From the NCBI GenBank assembly GCA_964492485.1, contig CAZBKM010000004.1, forward strand, positions 82,664 to 146,663: DNA of 64,000 nt. Direction: 5' to 3'. The notes below the pieces were generated by a model. That model did not search any database and was not told where the DNA came from. It saw only the letters and a program-made list of their open reading frames with translations. Position numbers and translations under genes: made by a program. Of the stretch, positions 1 through 9,565 are shown piece by piece; positions within the stretch are counted from its first letter, which is position 1, and every line of letters begins with the position of its first letter. This DNA comes from UBA5336 sp964492485. Lineage in GTDB: Bacteria; Pseudomonadota; Alphaproteobacteria; Caulobacterales; Hyphomonadaceae.

Positions 1-910
1 GACCTTTATGCTTATGGCCGCCATGACGGCGCTGATCCTGGCGGTGGGCTATCTCACGGCCGGTCCCCTTGGCGCGGGCATCGCGCTGGCGGCCGCGGCC
101 GGCATGAACCTCTACGCCTACTGGAATTCCGACCGCATCGTCCTGCGGATGCAGGGCGCGCGGGAGGTCGACGAGCAGGCGGCCTCTCCCATCGTGCGCA
201 CCTTCGTGGCCGATACCCGCCGGCTGGCGGAACATGCCGGCCTGCCCGCCCCGCGCATCTACCTTATCGATACGGCCCAGCCCAACGCGTTCGCGACCGG
301 CCGTAACCCGGAAAATGCGGCCGTGGCCGCCACCACCGGTCTGCTGAACACCCTGTCGCGCGAGGAGGTCGCCGGCGTGATGGCCCACGAGCTTGCGCAC
401 GTTCAGAACCGTGACAGCCTGACCATGACGATCACCGCGACCCTGGCGGGCGCCATCGGCCTTCTGGCTAATTTCGCGTTGTTCTTTGGCGGGCGCGATC
501 GCGGCGGCTTGATCGCGTCGCTGGCGATCATGATCTTTGCGCCAATGGCAGCCGCCCTCGTCCAGATGGCGATCAGCCGGGCCCGCGAGTACGAAGCCGA
601 TCGACGGGGTGCGGAAATCTGCGGCCATCCGGAATGGCTGGCATCCGCCCTGAGCAGGATCGAGCGTGGGGCCCGGGCCCAGATGAATGTTCATGCGGAA
701 AAGCACCCCGCAGCCGCTCACATGTATATCATCAACCCCCTGAACGGTCAGAGGGGTGACAATCTCTTCTCCACCCACCCCAGCACGGCCAACCGCGTCG
801 CGGCTTTGCGCCGCCTCGCCCAGGACATGGGCAGCGCCACTCCGGACCTGCCGGGCGGCGGCGTCGTGAGCGATGACGATCGGGCACGGGCACGCGGACC
901 CTGGGGCTAG
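1..910 (+). CDS. htpX: Membrane zinc metalloprotease HtpX (5' truncated by window edge)
   Basis: M48-family inner-membrane protease that takes part in quality control of membrane proteins. Counting from the first ATG at base 8, the zinc-binding HELAH motif is at about residues 127-131. The third-ligand helix (AREYEADRRG) is near residue 195. Hydrophobic segments lie at the N terminus (about 5-35) and in the middle (about 140-190). The frame is already open at base 2, reading T-F before the first M. HtpX proteins normally have a few residues, often ending R-T-F, before this helix, so the true start is probably just outside the window. The C terminus, with its conserved STHPST motif, is complete. 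rsmB follows after 17 bases. Confidence 0.93.
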   Translation, partial: TFMLMAAMTALILAVGYLTAGPLGAGIALAAAAGMNLYAYWNSDRIVLRMQGAREVDEQAASPIVRTFVADTRRLAEHAGLPAPRIYLIDTAQPNAFATGRNPENAAVAATTGLLNTLSREEVAGVMAHELAHVQNRDSLTMTITATLAGAIGLLANFALFFGGRDRGGLIASLAIMIFAPMAAALVQMAISRAREYEADRRGAEICGHPEWLASALSRIERGARAQMNVHAEKHPAAAHMYIINPLNGQRGDNLFSTHPSTANRVAALRRLAQDMGSATPDLPGGGVVSDDDRARARGPWG

Positions 911-927
911 GGACCGCCGGGCGCCGA

Positions 928-2232
928 GTGTCCCTTCCCACCGCCACTCTGACGCGGGCCGCTGCGGCCCGACTGCTCGAGACCTGCCTCGACGCGCGCG
1001 TGACGCTCGACGAGGCCATGGCCCGCGTGGCCCTCTATGACCGGCTTGCGGGCGCCGATCGCGGGTTTGCCCGCGCGATGGTCAGCGCCGCACTGCGCGA
1101 TCTGGGACGAATCGATCGGGCGCTGGTGGACCTGGTGGACCGTCCGGCAGGGTCGCTCGATCCGGACGTGCGGGCATTGCTGCGTATCGGCGCCGCCCAG
1201 ATCTGGCACCTTGGCACCCCCGCACATGCAGCGGTCGGGGAAACGGTGGCGGCCGCACGCTCGCTCGACGGCGCAAGGCGGGCCGGTGGACTGATCAACG
1301 CCGTGCTGCGAAAGGCCGCCGCGGATCCAGACCGGCTGTCGGCCTGGCGGGTGGAGAGCGCCTGGCCGGACTGGTTGCTTGACCGTCTGAGCGCGGATCT
1401 GGGTTCCGATGCGGCCCGCCGCCTCGCCGCAGCCCAAGCCGCCCCGCCCCATCTGCATCTGACGGCCCGCGACCCCGACGCGCTCCGCGCGCGCCTGGAT
1501 CCGAGCCTGCACGCGATGTGTCTTCCCGGCGGGACGGTGAGCCTGCCGGGCACGCCTGTCGAAGCACTGGTCGGCTATGATGAGGGCGACTGGTGGGTCC
1601 AGGACGCCGCGGCCGCCCTGCCCGCACGCCTCTTGGCGGCCCGGCCCGGCGAGACCGTCGCCGACCTGTGCGCGGCACCCGGCGGCAAGACCCTGCAACT
1701 TGCCGCCACGGGCGCCGACGTCATCGCCGTCGACCGCGCGGCCGGCCGACTGCAGCGCCTGCGGGCCAATCTCGAGCGTACCGGCCTTGCCGACCGGGTT
1801 CAGATCGTGACGGGCAAGGTCGAGACCTGGCGACCCGAACGGCCAGTGGATGCCCTGCTTCTCGACCCGCCCTGCTCCGCGCTCGGCACCCTTCGGCGCC
1901 ATCCGGAGGGCGCCTGGATAAAGCGGGCCGAGGACATCGCCCGCTACCCTGACGTCCAGGCCAGGTTGCTGCGTGCAGCGGCCGAGCGGCTCCGCCCCGG
2001 CGGCCGCCTGGTCTACTGTGTCTGCACGCCGCTGGCTGCGGAAGGGCGCAGCGTGGTGTCGGCCGCGCTTGAGGCGGGTGGGCTTACCCGGCTGGCGATC
2101 CGCGCAGACGATGTGCCCGGCTTCGAGCCCTGCCTGACGCCGGAAGGCGACCTGCTGACCATACCGCCCGCTGGGACGCCTCCGCCTGCGCTCCACGACG
2201 CATTCTACATCGCCCATCTGCAGCGGACCTGA
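928..2232 (+). CDS. rsmB: 16S rRNA (cytosine-5)-methyltransferase RsmB-like
   Basis: S-adenosylmethionine-dependent methyltransferase of the RsmB/NOP2/Sun family, which methylates C967 of 16S rRNA in E. coli. The N-terminal third (about 1-140) resembles the NusB-like RNA-binding domain. The SAM-binding motif DLCAAPGGKT is near residue 247. Motif IV, LLDPPCSALG, begins near 311, and motif VI (YCVCTP) places the likely nucleophile at Cys366. The start is GTG, 17 bases after htpX. The protein is 434 aa, a usual length. The start codon is the least certain point. Confidence 0.9.
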   Translation: MSLPTATLTRAAAARLLETCLDARVTLDEAMARVALYDRLAGADRGFARAMVSAALRDLGRIDRALVDLVDRPAGSLDPDVRALLRIGAAQIWHLGTPAHAAVGETVAAARSLDGARRAGGLINAVLRKAAADPDRLSAWRVESAWPDWLLDRLSADLGSDAARRLAAAQAAPPHLHLTARDPDALRARLDPSLHAMCLPGGTVSLPGTPVEALVGYDEGDWWVQDAAAALPARLLAARPGETVADLCAAPGGKTLQLAATGADVIAVDRAAGRLQRLRANLERTGLADRVQIVTGKVETWRPERPVDALLLDPPCSALGTLRRHPEGAWIKRAEDIARYPDVQARLLRAAAERLRPGGRLVYCVCTPLAAEGRSVVSAALEAGGLTRLAIRADDVPGFEPCLTPEGDLLTIPPAGTPPPALHDAFYIAHLQRT

Positions 2233-2416
2233 GCCGCGTCCCAAAGAAATGGCGCCAATTTGGTCGTTCCAACACCGACGAAACAAACACGGTTTCTAGG
2301 CGGCGCGGATCATCGGCTTTCGTGCCGCCGCGAAATCGTCACGGCGAGTTCATTTGGCATTCAGTGTTCAGGTACGACAGTGAACCCGTAGATTGGGTGC
2401 AAGAGGAGCACGACTC

Positions 2417-2911
2417 ATGACCGTCCATACCCCAACGACCACACGGCCCAGCCGATTGATGGCGGGCGCTTTCGCGGCCATGACGTTCGCGCTGGCAGGC
2501 TGCGCCGGCTCCTATGGCGCAAACGAAGTCACGTCCGCCGGCGTTCGCGAGGCGGCAACGGTTCGCTCCGGCACGGTGACCGCCGTAAGGGAGGTCCGGA
2601 TCAAGCCCGACAGGTCCGTCCTCGGCGCCGGGGTCGGCGCCGTTCTTGGCGGTCTCGCTGGCTCGGAACTGGGCGGTGGCGACAAGGCCCAGACCGCGGG
2701 CGCCATCGGTGGTGCGGTACTTGGCGGCATCGCCGGCAGCGAGGTGGGCAAGGCGGCCAACACGCGCCCGGGGCTCGCCTATACCGTACGCTTCGACAGC
2801 GGCGAGGTGAAGGAGATCGTCCAGGGCGCGGACGTCTTCATTCCAGCGGGCTCGCGTGTGAACGTGACGTTTCGATCCGATGGCGTAGTTGTGACACCCG
2901 CTGCCTATTAG
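2417..2911 (+). CDS. Outer-membrane lipoprotein with glycine-zipper domain
   Basis: 164-aa protein with a lipoprotein signal peptide: a hydrophobic stretch at about 14-28 ends in LAGC, so Cys29 should be lipidated. Two glycine-zipper segments (about residues 73-117, GxxxG-type spacing with repeated AVLGG) match the 17 kDa antigen / Rick_17kDa 2TM family. Such proteins are found in the cell envelope and have no defined enzymatic role. The ATG at 2417 was chosen because AAGAGGAG ends 8 bases upstream. A clear terminator hairpin follows, so this is a single-gene transcript. The precise function is unknown. Confidence 0.85.
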   Translation: MTVHTPTTTRPSRLMAGAFAAMTFALAGCAGSYGANEVTSAGVREAATVRSGTVTAVREVRIKPDRSVLGAGVGAVLGGLAGSELGGGDKAQTAGAIGGAVLGGIAGSEVGKAANTRPGLAYTVRFDSGEVKEIVQGADVFIPAGSRVNVTFRSDGVVVTPAAY

Positions 2912-2955
2912 GCGATCCAGCGCAAACGACTTCGTCTGGAACACGAACATCATGG

Positions 2956-2990
2956 CCGCCGCTCGCCTTGTGTGAGCGGCGGTTAGCTTT
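2956..2990 (+). terminator. Rho-independent terminator after the lipoprotein gene
   Basis: A perfect 9-bp stem (CCGCCGCTC at 2956-2964 with GAGCGGCGG at 2974-2982) encloses a 9-nt loop and is followed by TTAGCTTTT. It separates the lipoprotein gene from rpe. Confidence 0.8.
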
Positions 2991-3002
2991 TACAGACATG
3001 TC

Positions 3003-3671
3003 ATGCGTGGCGTGCTTATTTCCCCCTCGATCCTGTCTGCCGACTTCGCCGACCTTGGCGCGGAGATCCGCGCCGTCGACGCGGCGGGCGCGGACATGAT
3101 CCATATCGATGTCATGGACGGCCATTTCGTGCCGAACCTGACCTTTGGACCCCCGGTTCTGAAGAAGCTGACCCCGCACAGCGACAAGCCATTCGACGTG
3201 CACCTGATGATCGCGCCCGTAGACCCGTTCATTTCGGCCTTCGCGGACGCCGGTGCCGACATTCTCACGGTTCACCCGGAAGCCGGACCCCACATCCATC
3301 GCACCCTGCAAGCGATCCGCGCCCACGGCATGAAGCCGGGCGTGGCCCTCAATCCCGGGACTCCGGCCGATGTGGTCGACCCGATCCTGGACGAGGTGGA
3401 CCTGATCCTTGTGATGTCGGTGAATCCGGGCTTTGGCGGCCAGGCCTTCATCGACAGCCAGCTTCGAAAGATCGAGGCTCTGCGCCAGCGCATTGACGCG
3501 ACCGGCCGGGATATCGTTCTTGAGGTGGATGGTGGGATCAACGCAGAAACCGCGCCGCGCGTGATCGACGCAGGCGTCACGGCGATCGTAGCAGGATCGG
3601 CCGTGTTCAGGGGGGGGCGCGACGCCTATGCCGACAACATCGCCGCGCTTCGCCCTCGTCTCATGGCTTGA
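3003..3671 (+). CDS. rpe: Ribulose-phosphate 3-epimerase
   Basis: Interconverts ribulose 5-phosphate and xylulose 5-phosphate in the pentose phosphate pathway. The 222-aa TIM barrel carries all family motifs: SPSILSADF near the N terminus, HIDVMDGHFVPN (metal-binding His and Asp), MSVNPGFGGQ (phosphate loop) and the EVDGGIN strand. Length and motifs match the family exactly. The ATG at 3003 is preferred over an out-of-frame ATG at 2998. The heparinase-like gene follows after 15 bases, an arrangement common in Alphaproteobacteria. Confidence 0.96.
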   Translation: MRGVLISPSILSADFADLGAEIRAVDAAGADMIHIDVMDGHFVPNLTFGPPVLKKLTPHSDKPFDVHLMIAPVDPFISAFADAGADILTVHPEAGPHIHRTLQAIRAHGMKPGVALNPGTPADVVDPILDEVDLILVMSVNPGFGGQAFIDSQLRKIEALRQRIDATGRDIVLEVDGGINAETAPRVIDAGVTAIVAGSAVFRGGRDAYADNIAALRPRLMA

Positions 3672-3686
3672 GGCAGGAGCGCGGGC

Positions 3687-5414
3687 ATGAGCTCCCGACT
3701 GCGAAGACCGATGAGCCGACCCCGCAGCCCCGACGAAGATGCCGCGCTCTGGTCCCGGTTCAAGGGTGCGCTCGGCGATCCCGTTTCGCCCGGCGAACGG
3801 GCCTGGCTTCGGGTCGTCTCGGCCGGCCAGCCGGTTCCCGACTGGAGCCGGTTCGGATCGATCGACCCGGCCGATGACCTGCGGGCCGAAGCCTTGCTGG
3901 GCAATATCTGGCGGGCCGGCACCGAACGTTTCGAACTCGAGGTTGATGCACCCCGCCCTTGGGCCATCCCAGGCGCAACCCGGCACTTCTGCGATCTGAT
4001 GCACCGTTTCGACTGGTTACCCGACCTGGCCAATCATGGAGAGGCCGGCGCAGCCCGCGCGCTGGATCTGACGGACCGCTGGATCGAGGATCACGGCACC
4101 TTCGACCCCTTCGCCTGGCGCGCCGGACCGTGTGCGGACCGGGCCTGGAACTGGCTGCGCTGCGCCACGCTGCTGTTCGGGCGCGCCGAGGACCGGGCGG
4201 CACGCGAGCGTCTGGCCTGTTTCGAACGCCAGGTTGCCCATCTCGATGCCCTGGCCGCAGACAGTCCGGACGTGCAGGCGAGGTTGCGCAGCTTCTGCCT
4301 TCTGGTCTGCCTTGGCGCGATGGGAGACGATGCGGACCGATTGCAGCGTGCGCTCGGCCGCCTCGAAGCCGAATGCAGCGCCCAGATCCTCCCGGATGGC
4401 GGACATGTGAGCCGAAGTCCCGAACGCCTGCTCGGCGCTCTGTGCGACCTTGTGGCGGTGCGCAACACGCTGACCGGATGCAGTCTCGAGGTGCCCGACT
4501 GGCTGTCGCGATGGCTGCTCAGGATGGCAGCGATGCTGGCATTCTTCCGGGCCGAGGACGGTGGCCTTCATCCGTTCAACGATGGCAGTGAGTCCCGTCC
4601 GGAACGGGTGGCTGCAGCGCTCGACGCCGTGGAAACGCCGCCCCGGCGCTTTTCCTTTTCCCCGCGCTCGGGTTACCAGAAGCTCACGCGTGGCGGGGTC
4701 CAGCTCATCCTCGATGTGGGAGAAGCGCCCGAGCTGCCCTTTGCCGACTTCGCCCATGCCGGCGGTCTGGGGATAGAGATCAGCGACGGCGCTGCGAGGC
4801 TGGTGACGTCCTGCGGGTTCCACCCGGCGCTGTATGTGCATTTTCAGGCCGCCGCGCGCCGGACCGCGGCCCATTCCACCCTGGTTCTGGCCGGGCGCGA
4901 TTCGGCGGCGTTCCAGGTCAACCCGGCCTCGCGGCTGCTCTGCCCCGTCGGTCCCGACGGAATTGCGGCGAAGCGGCTGGAAGAAGCCGACGAGATTTGG
5001 CTGGACGCGCAGCACAGCGGCTACCGTGACAGTGTCGGACTGCTCCACCGCCGGCGCCTGTTCATGTCGGGAGACGGCCGGCGCGTGACGGGCGAGGACA
5101 GCCTCTCTCGCCCGGTCGCTCGCCCACCCAGCGACGACCGCCGGCCCGTGTCCTTCGAGATCCGGTTCCACCTCCATCCCACGGTCAGGGCCTATTCGGA
5201 ACGCGACCGCATCAAGCTCGTCAGTGATCGCGGCCCCGTCTGGTCCTTCAAGACGAGCCAGACGCCGCGTCTGGAACCAACGCTGTACCTGGCGCGCGGC
5301 ACCGCCGAACGACCGCAGAGCATCGTGATCTCTGGCTGGGCCGATCCCAATGGCGATGGCGCGGGTCCGCCCAATTGCGTGCGCTGGACCTTCCTGCGGG
5401 AGGATGCGTCATGA
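3687..5414 (+). CDS. Heparinase II/III family protein
   Basis: 575-aa protein with an N-terminal all-alpha toroid region (about 30-300), rich in Trp and Asp, and a C-terminal beta-rich region (about 310-570) of the heparinase II/III type. Family members are polysaccharide lyases acting on uronic-acid polymers. Many alphaproteobacterial copies sit between rsmB/rpe and purH and have no proven substrate. No signal peptide is visible at the chosen start. The start is ATG, with AGGAG upstream. The stop overlaps the next gene's start (ATGA), so the two are probably translated together, suggesting a shared role in surface polysaccharide turnover. Confidence 0.85.
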   Translation: MSSRLRRPMSRPRSPDEDAALWSRFKGALGDPVSPGERAWLRVVSAGQPVPDWSRFGSIDPADDLRAEALLGNIWRAGTERFELEVDAPRPWAIPGATRHFCDLMHRFDWLPDLANHGEAGAARALDLTDRWIEDHGTFDPFAWRAGPCADRAWNWLRCATLLFGRAEDRAARERLACFERQVAHLDALAADSPDVQARLRSFCLLVCLGAMGDDADRLQRALGRLEAECSAQILPDGGHVSRSPERLLGALCDLVAVRNTLTGCSLEVPDWLSRWLLRMAAMLAFFRAEDGGLHPFNDGSESRPERVAAALDAVETPPRRFSFSPRSGYQKLTRGGVQLILDVGEAPELPFADFAHAGGLGIEISDGAARLVTSCGFHPALYVHFQAAARRTAAHSTLVLAGRDSAAFQVNPASRLLCPVGPDGIAAKRLEEADEIWLDAQHSGYRDSVGLLHRRRLFMSGDGRRVTGEDSLSRPVARPPSDDRRPVSFEIRFHLHPTVRAYSERDRIKLVSDRGPVWSFKTSQTPRLEPTLYLARGTAERPQSIVISGWADPNGDGAGPPNCVRWTFLREDAS

Positions 5415-7309
5415 GGAACGCGACCGTCCAGGCGCGTCGCGCCATGGCGATGACCCTCGGCTTCGATCTGGCGGCCGCAGCGGGGGCGATACTGTTCGCC
5501 ATCTACCTGCGGTGGCTGGCCACCGGTACGATGCCGCCCAACCCGCTGGAGATCACGATCCTCTCCGGACTTCTGTTCCCTGCCATGGCGGGAATCGCCT
5601 TTTTCCTGCTTCGGGTCCACCGCCAGGTCTGGCGCCACATGGGCGCAGGCGACGTGATGCAGGTCCTGCAGGCGGTCGGGCTGACGGCGCTTCTGTTCCT
5701 GCCGACACTCTTCCTTTGGAACCGGCTGGAGGGGTTTCCACGTTCCAGCCTACCGATCGCCCTCGTTGTCTGGCTTCTCATCATGCTGGCAGGCCGGATG
5801 TACGCACTCAGTCGGTCGACGCATCGGCCCCTTCAGCTCTTCACGCGCGTGCATCGTGATGCACCAGCCGCAATCCTGGTCGGCGACACGGAGGCCGCGG
5901 CCAGCGCCCTGCGCGATATCCAGGCCTCACCCGGTGCGGCGCGGCTGCGGATCCTGGGCCTCGTCCAGCTTGGCCGGGCCGAACCTGGCCGCGCGATCCG
6001 GGGCGTAACGGTTCTCGGCCATGTGGACGAGCTGGGCTACGTGCTCGACGTGATGCGCGCACGCTATGGCGAAGTGCCGTGGGTGGCGGTCACCGGCAAG
6101 GCCAGGAGCCCCCGGCGGATGCGGTCGATCCTGGAAACGGCGGCGACCAAGAAGACCAAGGTCATGGCCCTGAACGGAGCGAACAGCACCCCACAGCTCC
6201 AGGACCTGCGCCCGGCTGACCTGCTTGCGCGGGCCGAGCGAAATCTGGACATGGCCGCCGTCAAGGCGCTTGTGCAAGGGCGTCGCGTCCTGGTCACCGG
6301 CGGCGGCGGAACGATCGGCAGCGAACTTGCGCGCCAGGTGGCCGATCTAGAGCCGGCCAGGCTGACCATCCTCGACGCATCGGAGTACGCGATCTACCGA
6401 AGCGAGATGACCCTGCGTCGCACCTCGCCCGGCCTGGAAATGAATTTCTATATCGGTGATGTGCGCGATGTGACCCGTGTCGAGCAGGTCTGCCGCAGCG
6501 AAAGGCCTGACATCGTCTTCCATGCCGCCGCCCTGAAACATGTGCCGCTCATGGAACGCCATGTCTGCGAAGCGATCCTCACGAACGTGGCGGGCTGCAT
6601 CAATGTGGCACGGGCTGCCGTCCAGACCGGAACGCGCCACATGGTCTTCATCTCCACCGACAAGGCGGTAGACCCGGACAATGTGATGGGCGCAACCAAG
6701 CGGATTGCCGAGATCGCCGCCGCCCGGATCGGACGACAGGCCGGAATGACGGTCTCGCTTGTGCGGTTCGGGAATGTGCTGGGCTCATCGGGTTCGGTCG
6801 TCCCGCTGTTCAATGAACAGATCGAGGCCGGCGGCCCGGTCACGGTGACCCATCCCGACGTGACGAGGTACTTCATGACCGTGGAGGAGGCCGCCGCGCT
6901 GACCCTCCAGGCGGCGGCGCTGCAGGAGGTCGGCGACCCGCCGAGCCTTTATGTTCTGGACATGGGCGAGCCGATCCGGATCGAAGCGCTGGCCGAGGAA
7001 ATGATCCGTCTGCGCGGGCTGGTCCCCGGCGTCGACATCGAGATCGCGCATACCGGCCTGCGTCCGGGCGAGAAGCTGCACGAATCCCTCGCCTATGATT
7101 TCGAGGATATTGCGCCGACACGGGTCGACGGCGTGCTGCGGGTTCGCGGGGTGAACGGGGTGACGGAGGACTTCGACCTGACCCTGGCCAGCCTGTTGCG
7201 CGCGGCAAACCGACGGGAGCACGGCGAGGCGCTGCGCCTTCTTGGCCGGTTGGTGCCGCAATATGACAGCAACCGCGTGCGCACCGAGGACCAGGCCGCC
7301 GGCGCTTGA
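5411..7309 (+). CDS. CapD/PglF-type UDP-sugar 4,6-dehydratase (polysaccharide biosynthesis)
   Basis: 632-aa inner-membrane enzyme of the FlaA1/WbpM/PglF/CapD family, which dehydrates UDP-GlcNAc-type nucleotide sugars for capsule, O-antigen or glycan synthesis. The N terminus has about four membrane segments (residues 10-130). A CoA-binding-like Rossmann region follows (about 150-270), then an SDR dehydratase domain with GGGGTIGSELA. The catalytic-region motif STDKAVDPDNVMGATKR is intact. Translation is taken from the ATG overlapping the heparinase-like stop. An upstream in-frame GTG at 5375 would lie inside the previous gene. The exact substrate cannot be read from the sequence. Confidence 0.9.
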   Translation: MRNATVQARRAMAMTLGFDLAAAAGAILFAIYLRWLATGTMPPNPLEITILSGLLFPAMAGIAFFLLRVHRQVWRHMGAGDVMQVLQAVGLTALLFLPTLFLWNRLEGFPRSSLPIALVVWLLIMLAGRMYALSRSTHRPLQLFTRVHRDAPAAILVGDTEAAASALRDIQASPGAARLRILGLVQLGRAEPGRAIRGVTVLGHVDELGYVLDVMRARYGEVPWVAVTGKARSPRRMRSILETAATKKTKVMALNGANSTPQLQDLRPADLLARAERNLDMAAVKALVQGRRVLVTGGGGTIGSELARQVADLEPARLTILDASEYAIYRSEMTLRRTSPGLEMNFYIGDVRDVTRVEQVCRSERPDIVFHAAALKHVPLMERHVCEAILTNVAGCINVARAAVQTGTRHMVFISTDKAVDPDNVMGATKRIAEIAAARIGRQAGMTVSLVRFGNVLGSSGSVVPLFNEQIEAGGPVTVTHPDVTRYFMTVEEAAALTLQAAALQEVGDPPSLYVLDMGEPIRIEALAEEMIRLRGLVPGVDIEIAHTGLRPGEKLHESLAYDFEDIAPTRVDGVLRVRGVNGVTEDFDLTLASLLRAANRREHGEALRLLGRLVPQYDSNRVRTEDQAAGA

Positions 7310-7382
7310 CCCCGCCCCGCCGTGTGGTAGCCGCCTGACGAACCGGCCCGTTCCGAGTGGTCGCCAGTCCCGAGTCCATGTC

Positions 7383-8972
7383 ATGACAGCAGCTCCCGTC
7401 CGCGTTCGCCGCGCCCTCCTCTCCGTTTCCGACAAGACCGGCCTGGTCGACCAGGCGCGCCGCCTCGCCGCGCTTGGGGTCGAGCTCGTTTCCACGGGCG
7501 GCAGCGCACAGACGCTGGCGGACGCCGGGCTCGAGGTGACCGATGTCGCCAGCCTGACCGGTTTCCCGGAAATGATGGACGGGCGGGTGAAGACCCTGCA
7601 CCCCGCGATCCATGGCGGCCTTCTATACCGCCGGGATGTCGACGCCCATGTGGCCGACGCATCCCGGCACGGCATCACCGCGATCGACCTGGTCTACATC
7701 AACCTCTATCCGTTCGAGGCGACGGTGGCCTCGGGCGCAGATGCGGCCACCTGTATTGAAAACATCGATATCGGCGGCCCCGCCATGCTGCGCGCGGCGG
7801 CAAAGAATGCAGACTTCGTGGCCGTCTGCACCGACACGGGCGACATCAAAGCGGTCCTGGACGAAATGGAGCGCGCCGGCGGTGCGCTCTCGGCGCAGAC
7901 CCGACGCCATCTTGCGGCAAAGACCTTCGCCCGCACGGCCGCTTATGATGCGGCGATCTCCACTTGGTACGCGGACCAGACCGCGATGGTGGCGCCCGAC
8001 TGGATGGCTCGCGGCGGTCGTCTGGCCCAGGCTCTGCGCTACGGCGAAAACCCGCATCAGGCGGCAGCGTTCTACACCACCGGCGAGCCCCGGCCGGGCG
8101 TCGCAACCGCCCAACAGGTCCAGGGCAAGGCGCTGTCCTACAACAACATCAACGACACCGACGCAGCCTTCGAACTGATCGGCGAACTCGGCGACGCACG
8201 CCCGGCCGTGGCGATCATCAAACATGCCAATCCCTGCGGCGTGGCCCTCGGTGATGACCTGCTTTCCGCTTATCGCGCCGCCCTCGCGTGCGACCCGACA
8301 TCGGCTTTTGGCGGCATCGTGGCCCTGAACGGCGTGATCGACATGGACACCGCAGAGGCGGTCGCCGACATCTTCACCGAAGTCGTGATCGCGCCGGACG
8401 CGACCGAGGAGGCCAGGGCCGTCTTCGCCAGAAAGAAGAACCTGCGCCTTCTGCTCACCGGCGGCCTGCCGGATCCGGAGGCACCCGGCACGGTTGTGAA
8501 GAGTGTCGCCGGCGGCCTGTTGCTGCAATCGCGTGACCATGGCCGCGTGAACGAAACCGACCTGCGTACAGTGACGCGCCGCACCCCCACCGATCAGGAA
8601 CGCGCCGACCTGCTGTTTGCCTGGCGCGTGGCCAAACATGTGAAGTCGAACACGATCGTCTACGCGAGGGACGGCGCGACGGTCGGCATCGGAGCAGGCC
8701 AGATGAGCCGCGTGGACGCGGCCCGAATCGCTGCCCGGAAGGCGGAGGACGCCGCGCACGCCGCCGGCTGGCCAGAGCCCCGAACGAAGGGGTGCGTGGC
8801 GGCCTCCGACGCGTTCTTTCCGTTTGCGGACGGTCTGCTTCAGGCCGCCGAGGCTGGCGCAACCGCCGTGATCCAGCCTGGCGGCTCCATCCGGGACGAC
8901 GAGGTGATTGCAGCGGCTGACGAGGCCGGGCTGGCGATGGTGTTTACCGGCATGCGCCACTTCCGTCACTGA
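7383..8972 (+). CDS. purH: Bifunctional AICAR transformylase / IMP cyclohydrolase
   Basis: Catalyses the last two steps of IMP synthesis. The 529-aa protein has an N-terminal MGS-like cyclohydrolase domain (LLSVSDKTGL, ELVSTGG, MMDGRVKTLHP) and a C-terminal AICAR transformylase domain. The transformylase catalytic Lys-His pair is at about K280-H281 in IIKHANPCGVA. The C-terminal SDAFFPFADG and IQPGGSIRDDEV motifs are complete. The start at 7383 gives the usual length. The longer open frame extends back into the preceding gene and is not used. Convergent with atpC. Confidence 0.97.
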   Translation: MTAAPVRVRRALLSVSDKTGLVDQARRLAALGVELVSTGGSAQTLADAGLEVTDVASLTGFPEMMDGRVKTLHPAIHGGLLYRRDVDAHVADASRHGITAIDLVYINLYPFEATVASGADAATCIENIDIGGPAMLRAAAKNADFVAVCTDTGDIKAVLDEMERAGGALSAQTRRHLAAKTFARTAAYDAAISTWYADQTAMVAPDWMARGGRLAQALRYGENPHQAAAFYTTGEPRPGVATAQQVQGKALSYNNINDTDAAFELIGELGDARPAVAIIKHANPCGVALGDDLLSAYRAALACDPTSAFGGIVALNGVIDMDTAEAVADIFTEVVIAPDATEEARAVFARKKNLRLLLTGGLPDPEAPGTVVKSVAGGLLLQSRDHGRVNETDLRTVTRRTPTDQERADLLFAWRVAKHVKSNTIVYARDGATVGIGAGQMSRVDAARIAARKAEDAAHAAGWPEPRTKGCVAASDAFFPFADGLLQAAEAGATAVIQPGGSIRDDEVIAAADEAGLAMVFTGMRHFRH

Positions 8973-9106
8973 GGCATGACCCTGGAGGATGCGGCGCGCC
9001 GTATCGTCGGTTGGATAGGCGCGCCGGTCCGGGACATCTCCGTCACGGCGAAAAGCGGTGCTTGCCCCGCCCATCCGCGAGCCTTGCTCACATCGCACTC
9101 ACCCGA

Positions 9107-9122
9107 GAGGCGGAAACGCCTC
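9107..9122 (-). terminator. GNRA-loop hairpin between purH and atpC
   Basis: A perfect 6-bp stem, GAGGCG/CGCCTC, closed by a GAAA loop, lies just beyond the atpC stop in the gap between convergent purH and atpC. No T-tract follows on either strand, so a role in termination is only a suggestion. Confidence 0.4.
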
Positions 9123-9129
9123 AAACCCG

Positions 9130-9531
9130 TCAGATCGCGGCGCGCAGATCTTCCAGATACCGCAGGCGTGTTTCGAGCATGGCGTACTGACCGTCATCCC
9201 GACTGTGGGCCTTGAGCTTTTCGCGGGTTTCCTGAAGGTCCGCATCGACGCGCGCGGGATCGACGTTGGCAAGATTCACCGATTCTTCTGCCAGGATGGT
9301 CAGACCCGCAGCGGTGACATCGGCAAACCCTCCCCGCACGAAGAGGCGCAGATCCGGCTGTCCGCCGCGCAGGACCCGAACGACACCGTTCCGCAGCGTC
9401 GTCATGAAGGGTGCGTGATCTGGAAGCACGCCGAACTCGCCTTCGGCGCCCGGCGCAATCACGTGATCCACCTCGCCGGAGAACTCTTCCCGGGCGGGTG
9501 AAACGAGGGCAAATGACAGGGTGTCGGCCAT
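9130..9531 (-). CDS. atpC: F0F1 ATP synthase subunit epsilon
   Basis: 133-aa epsilon subunit of the F1 sector, the central-stalk partner of gamma. The N-terminal beta-sandwich carries the family pattern: SPAREEFSG, a PGAEGEFGVLPDHAPFMT segment, and GGFADV near residue 70. The C-terminal helical part is short, as in alphaproteobacterial homologues. It is the last gene of the minus-strand atpHAGDC set and lies 34 bases after atpD. Confidence 0.95.
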   Translation of the reverse strand: MADTLSFALVSPAREEFSGEVDHVIAPGAEGEFGVLPDHAPFMTTLRNGVVRVLRGGQPDLRLFVRGGFADVTAAGLTILAEESVNLANVDPARVDADLQETREKLKAHSRDDGQYAMLETRLRYLEDLRAAI

Positions 9532-9565
9532 GCTGGATCTCGCTCCGGTGCCTGGATAACGCGGC

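Noticed and set aside
907..2286. Long minus-strand frame over rsmB
   Set aside because: Antisense shadow. The + strand protein has all RsmB motifs.
7623..9098. Long minus-strand frame over purH
   Set aside because: Antisense shadow. purH is full length with both domains intact.
8976..9215. A short + strand frame after purH
   Set aside because: No family resemblance, overlaps the 3' end of atpC, and has no convincing ribosome-binding site.
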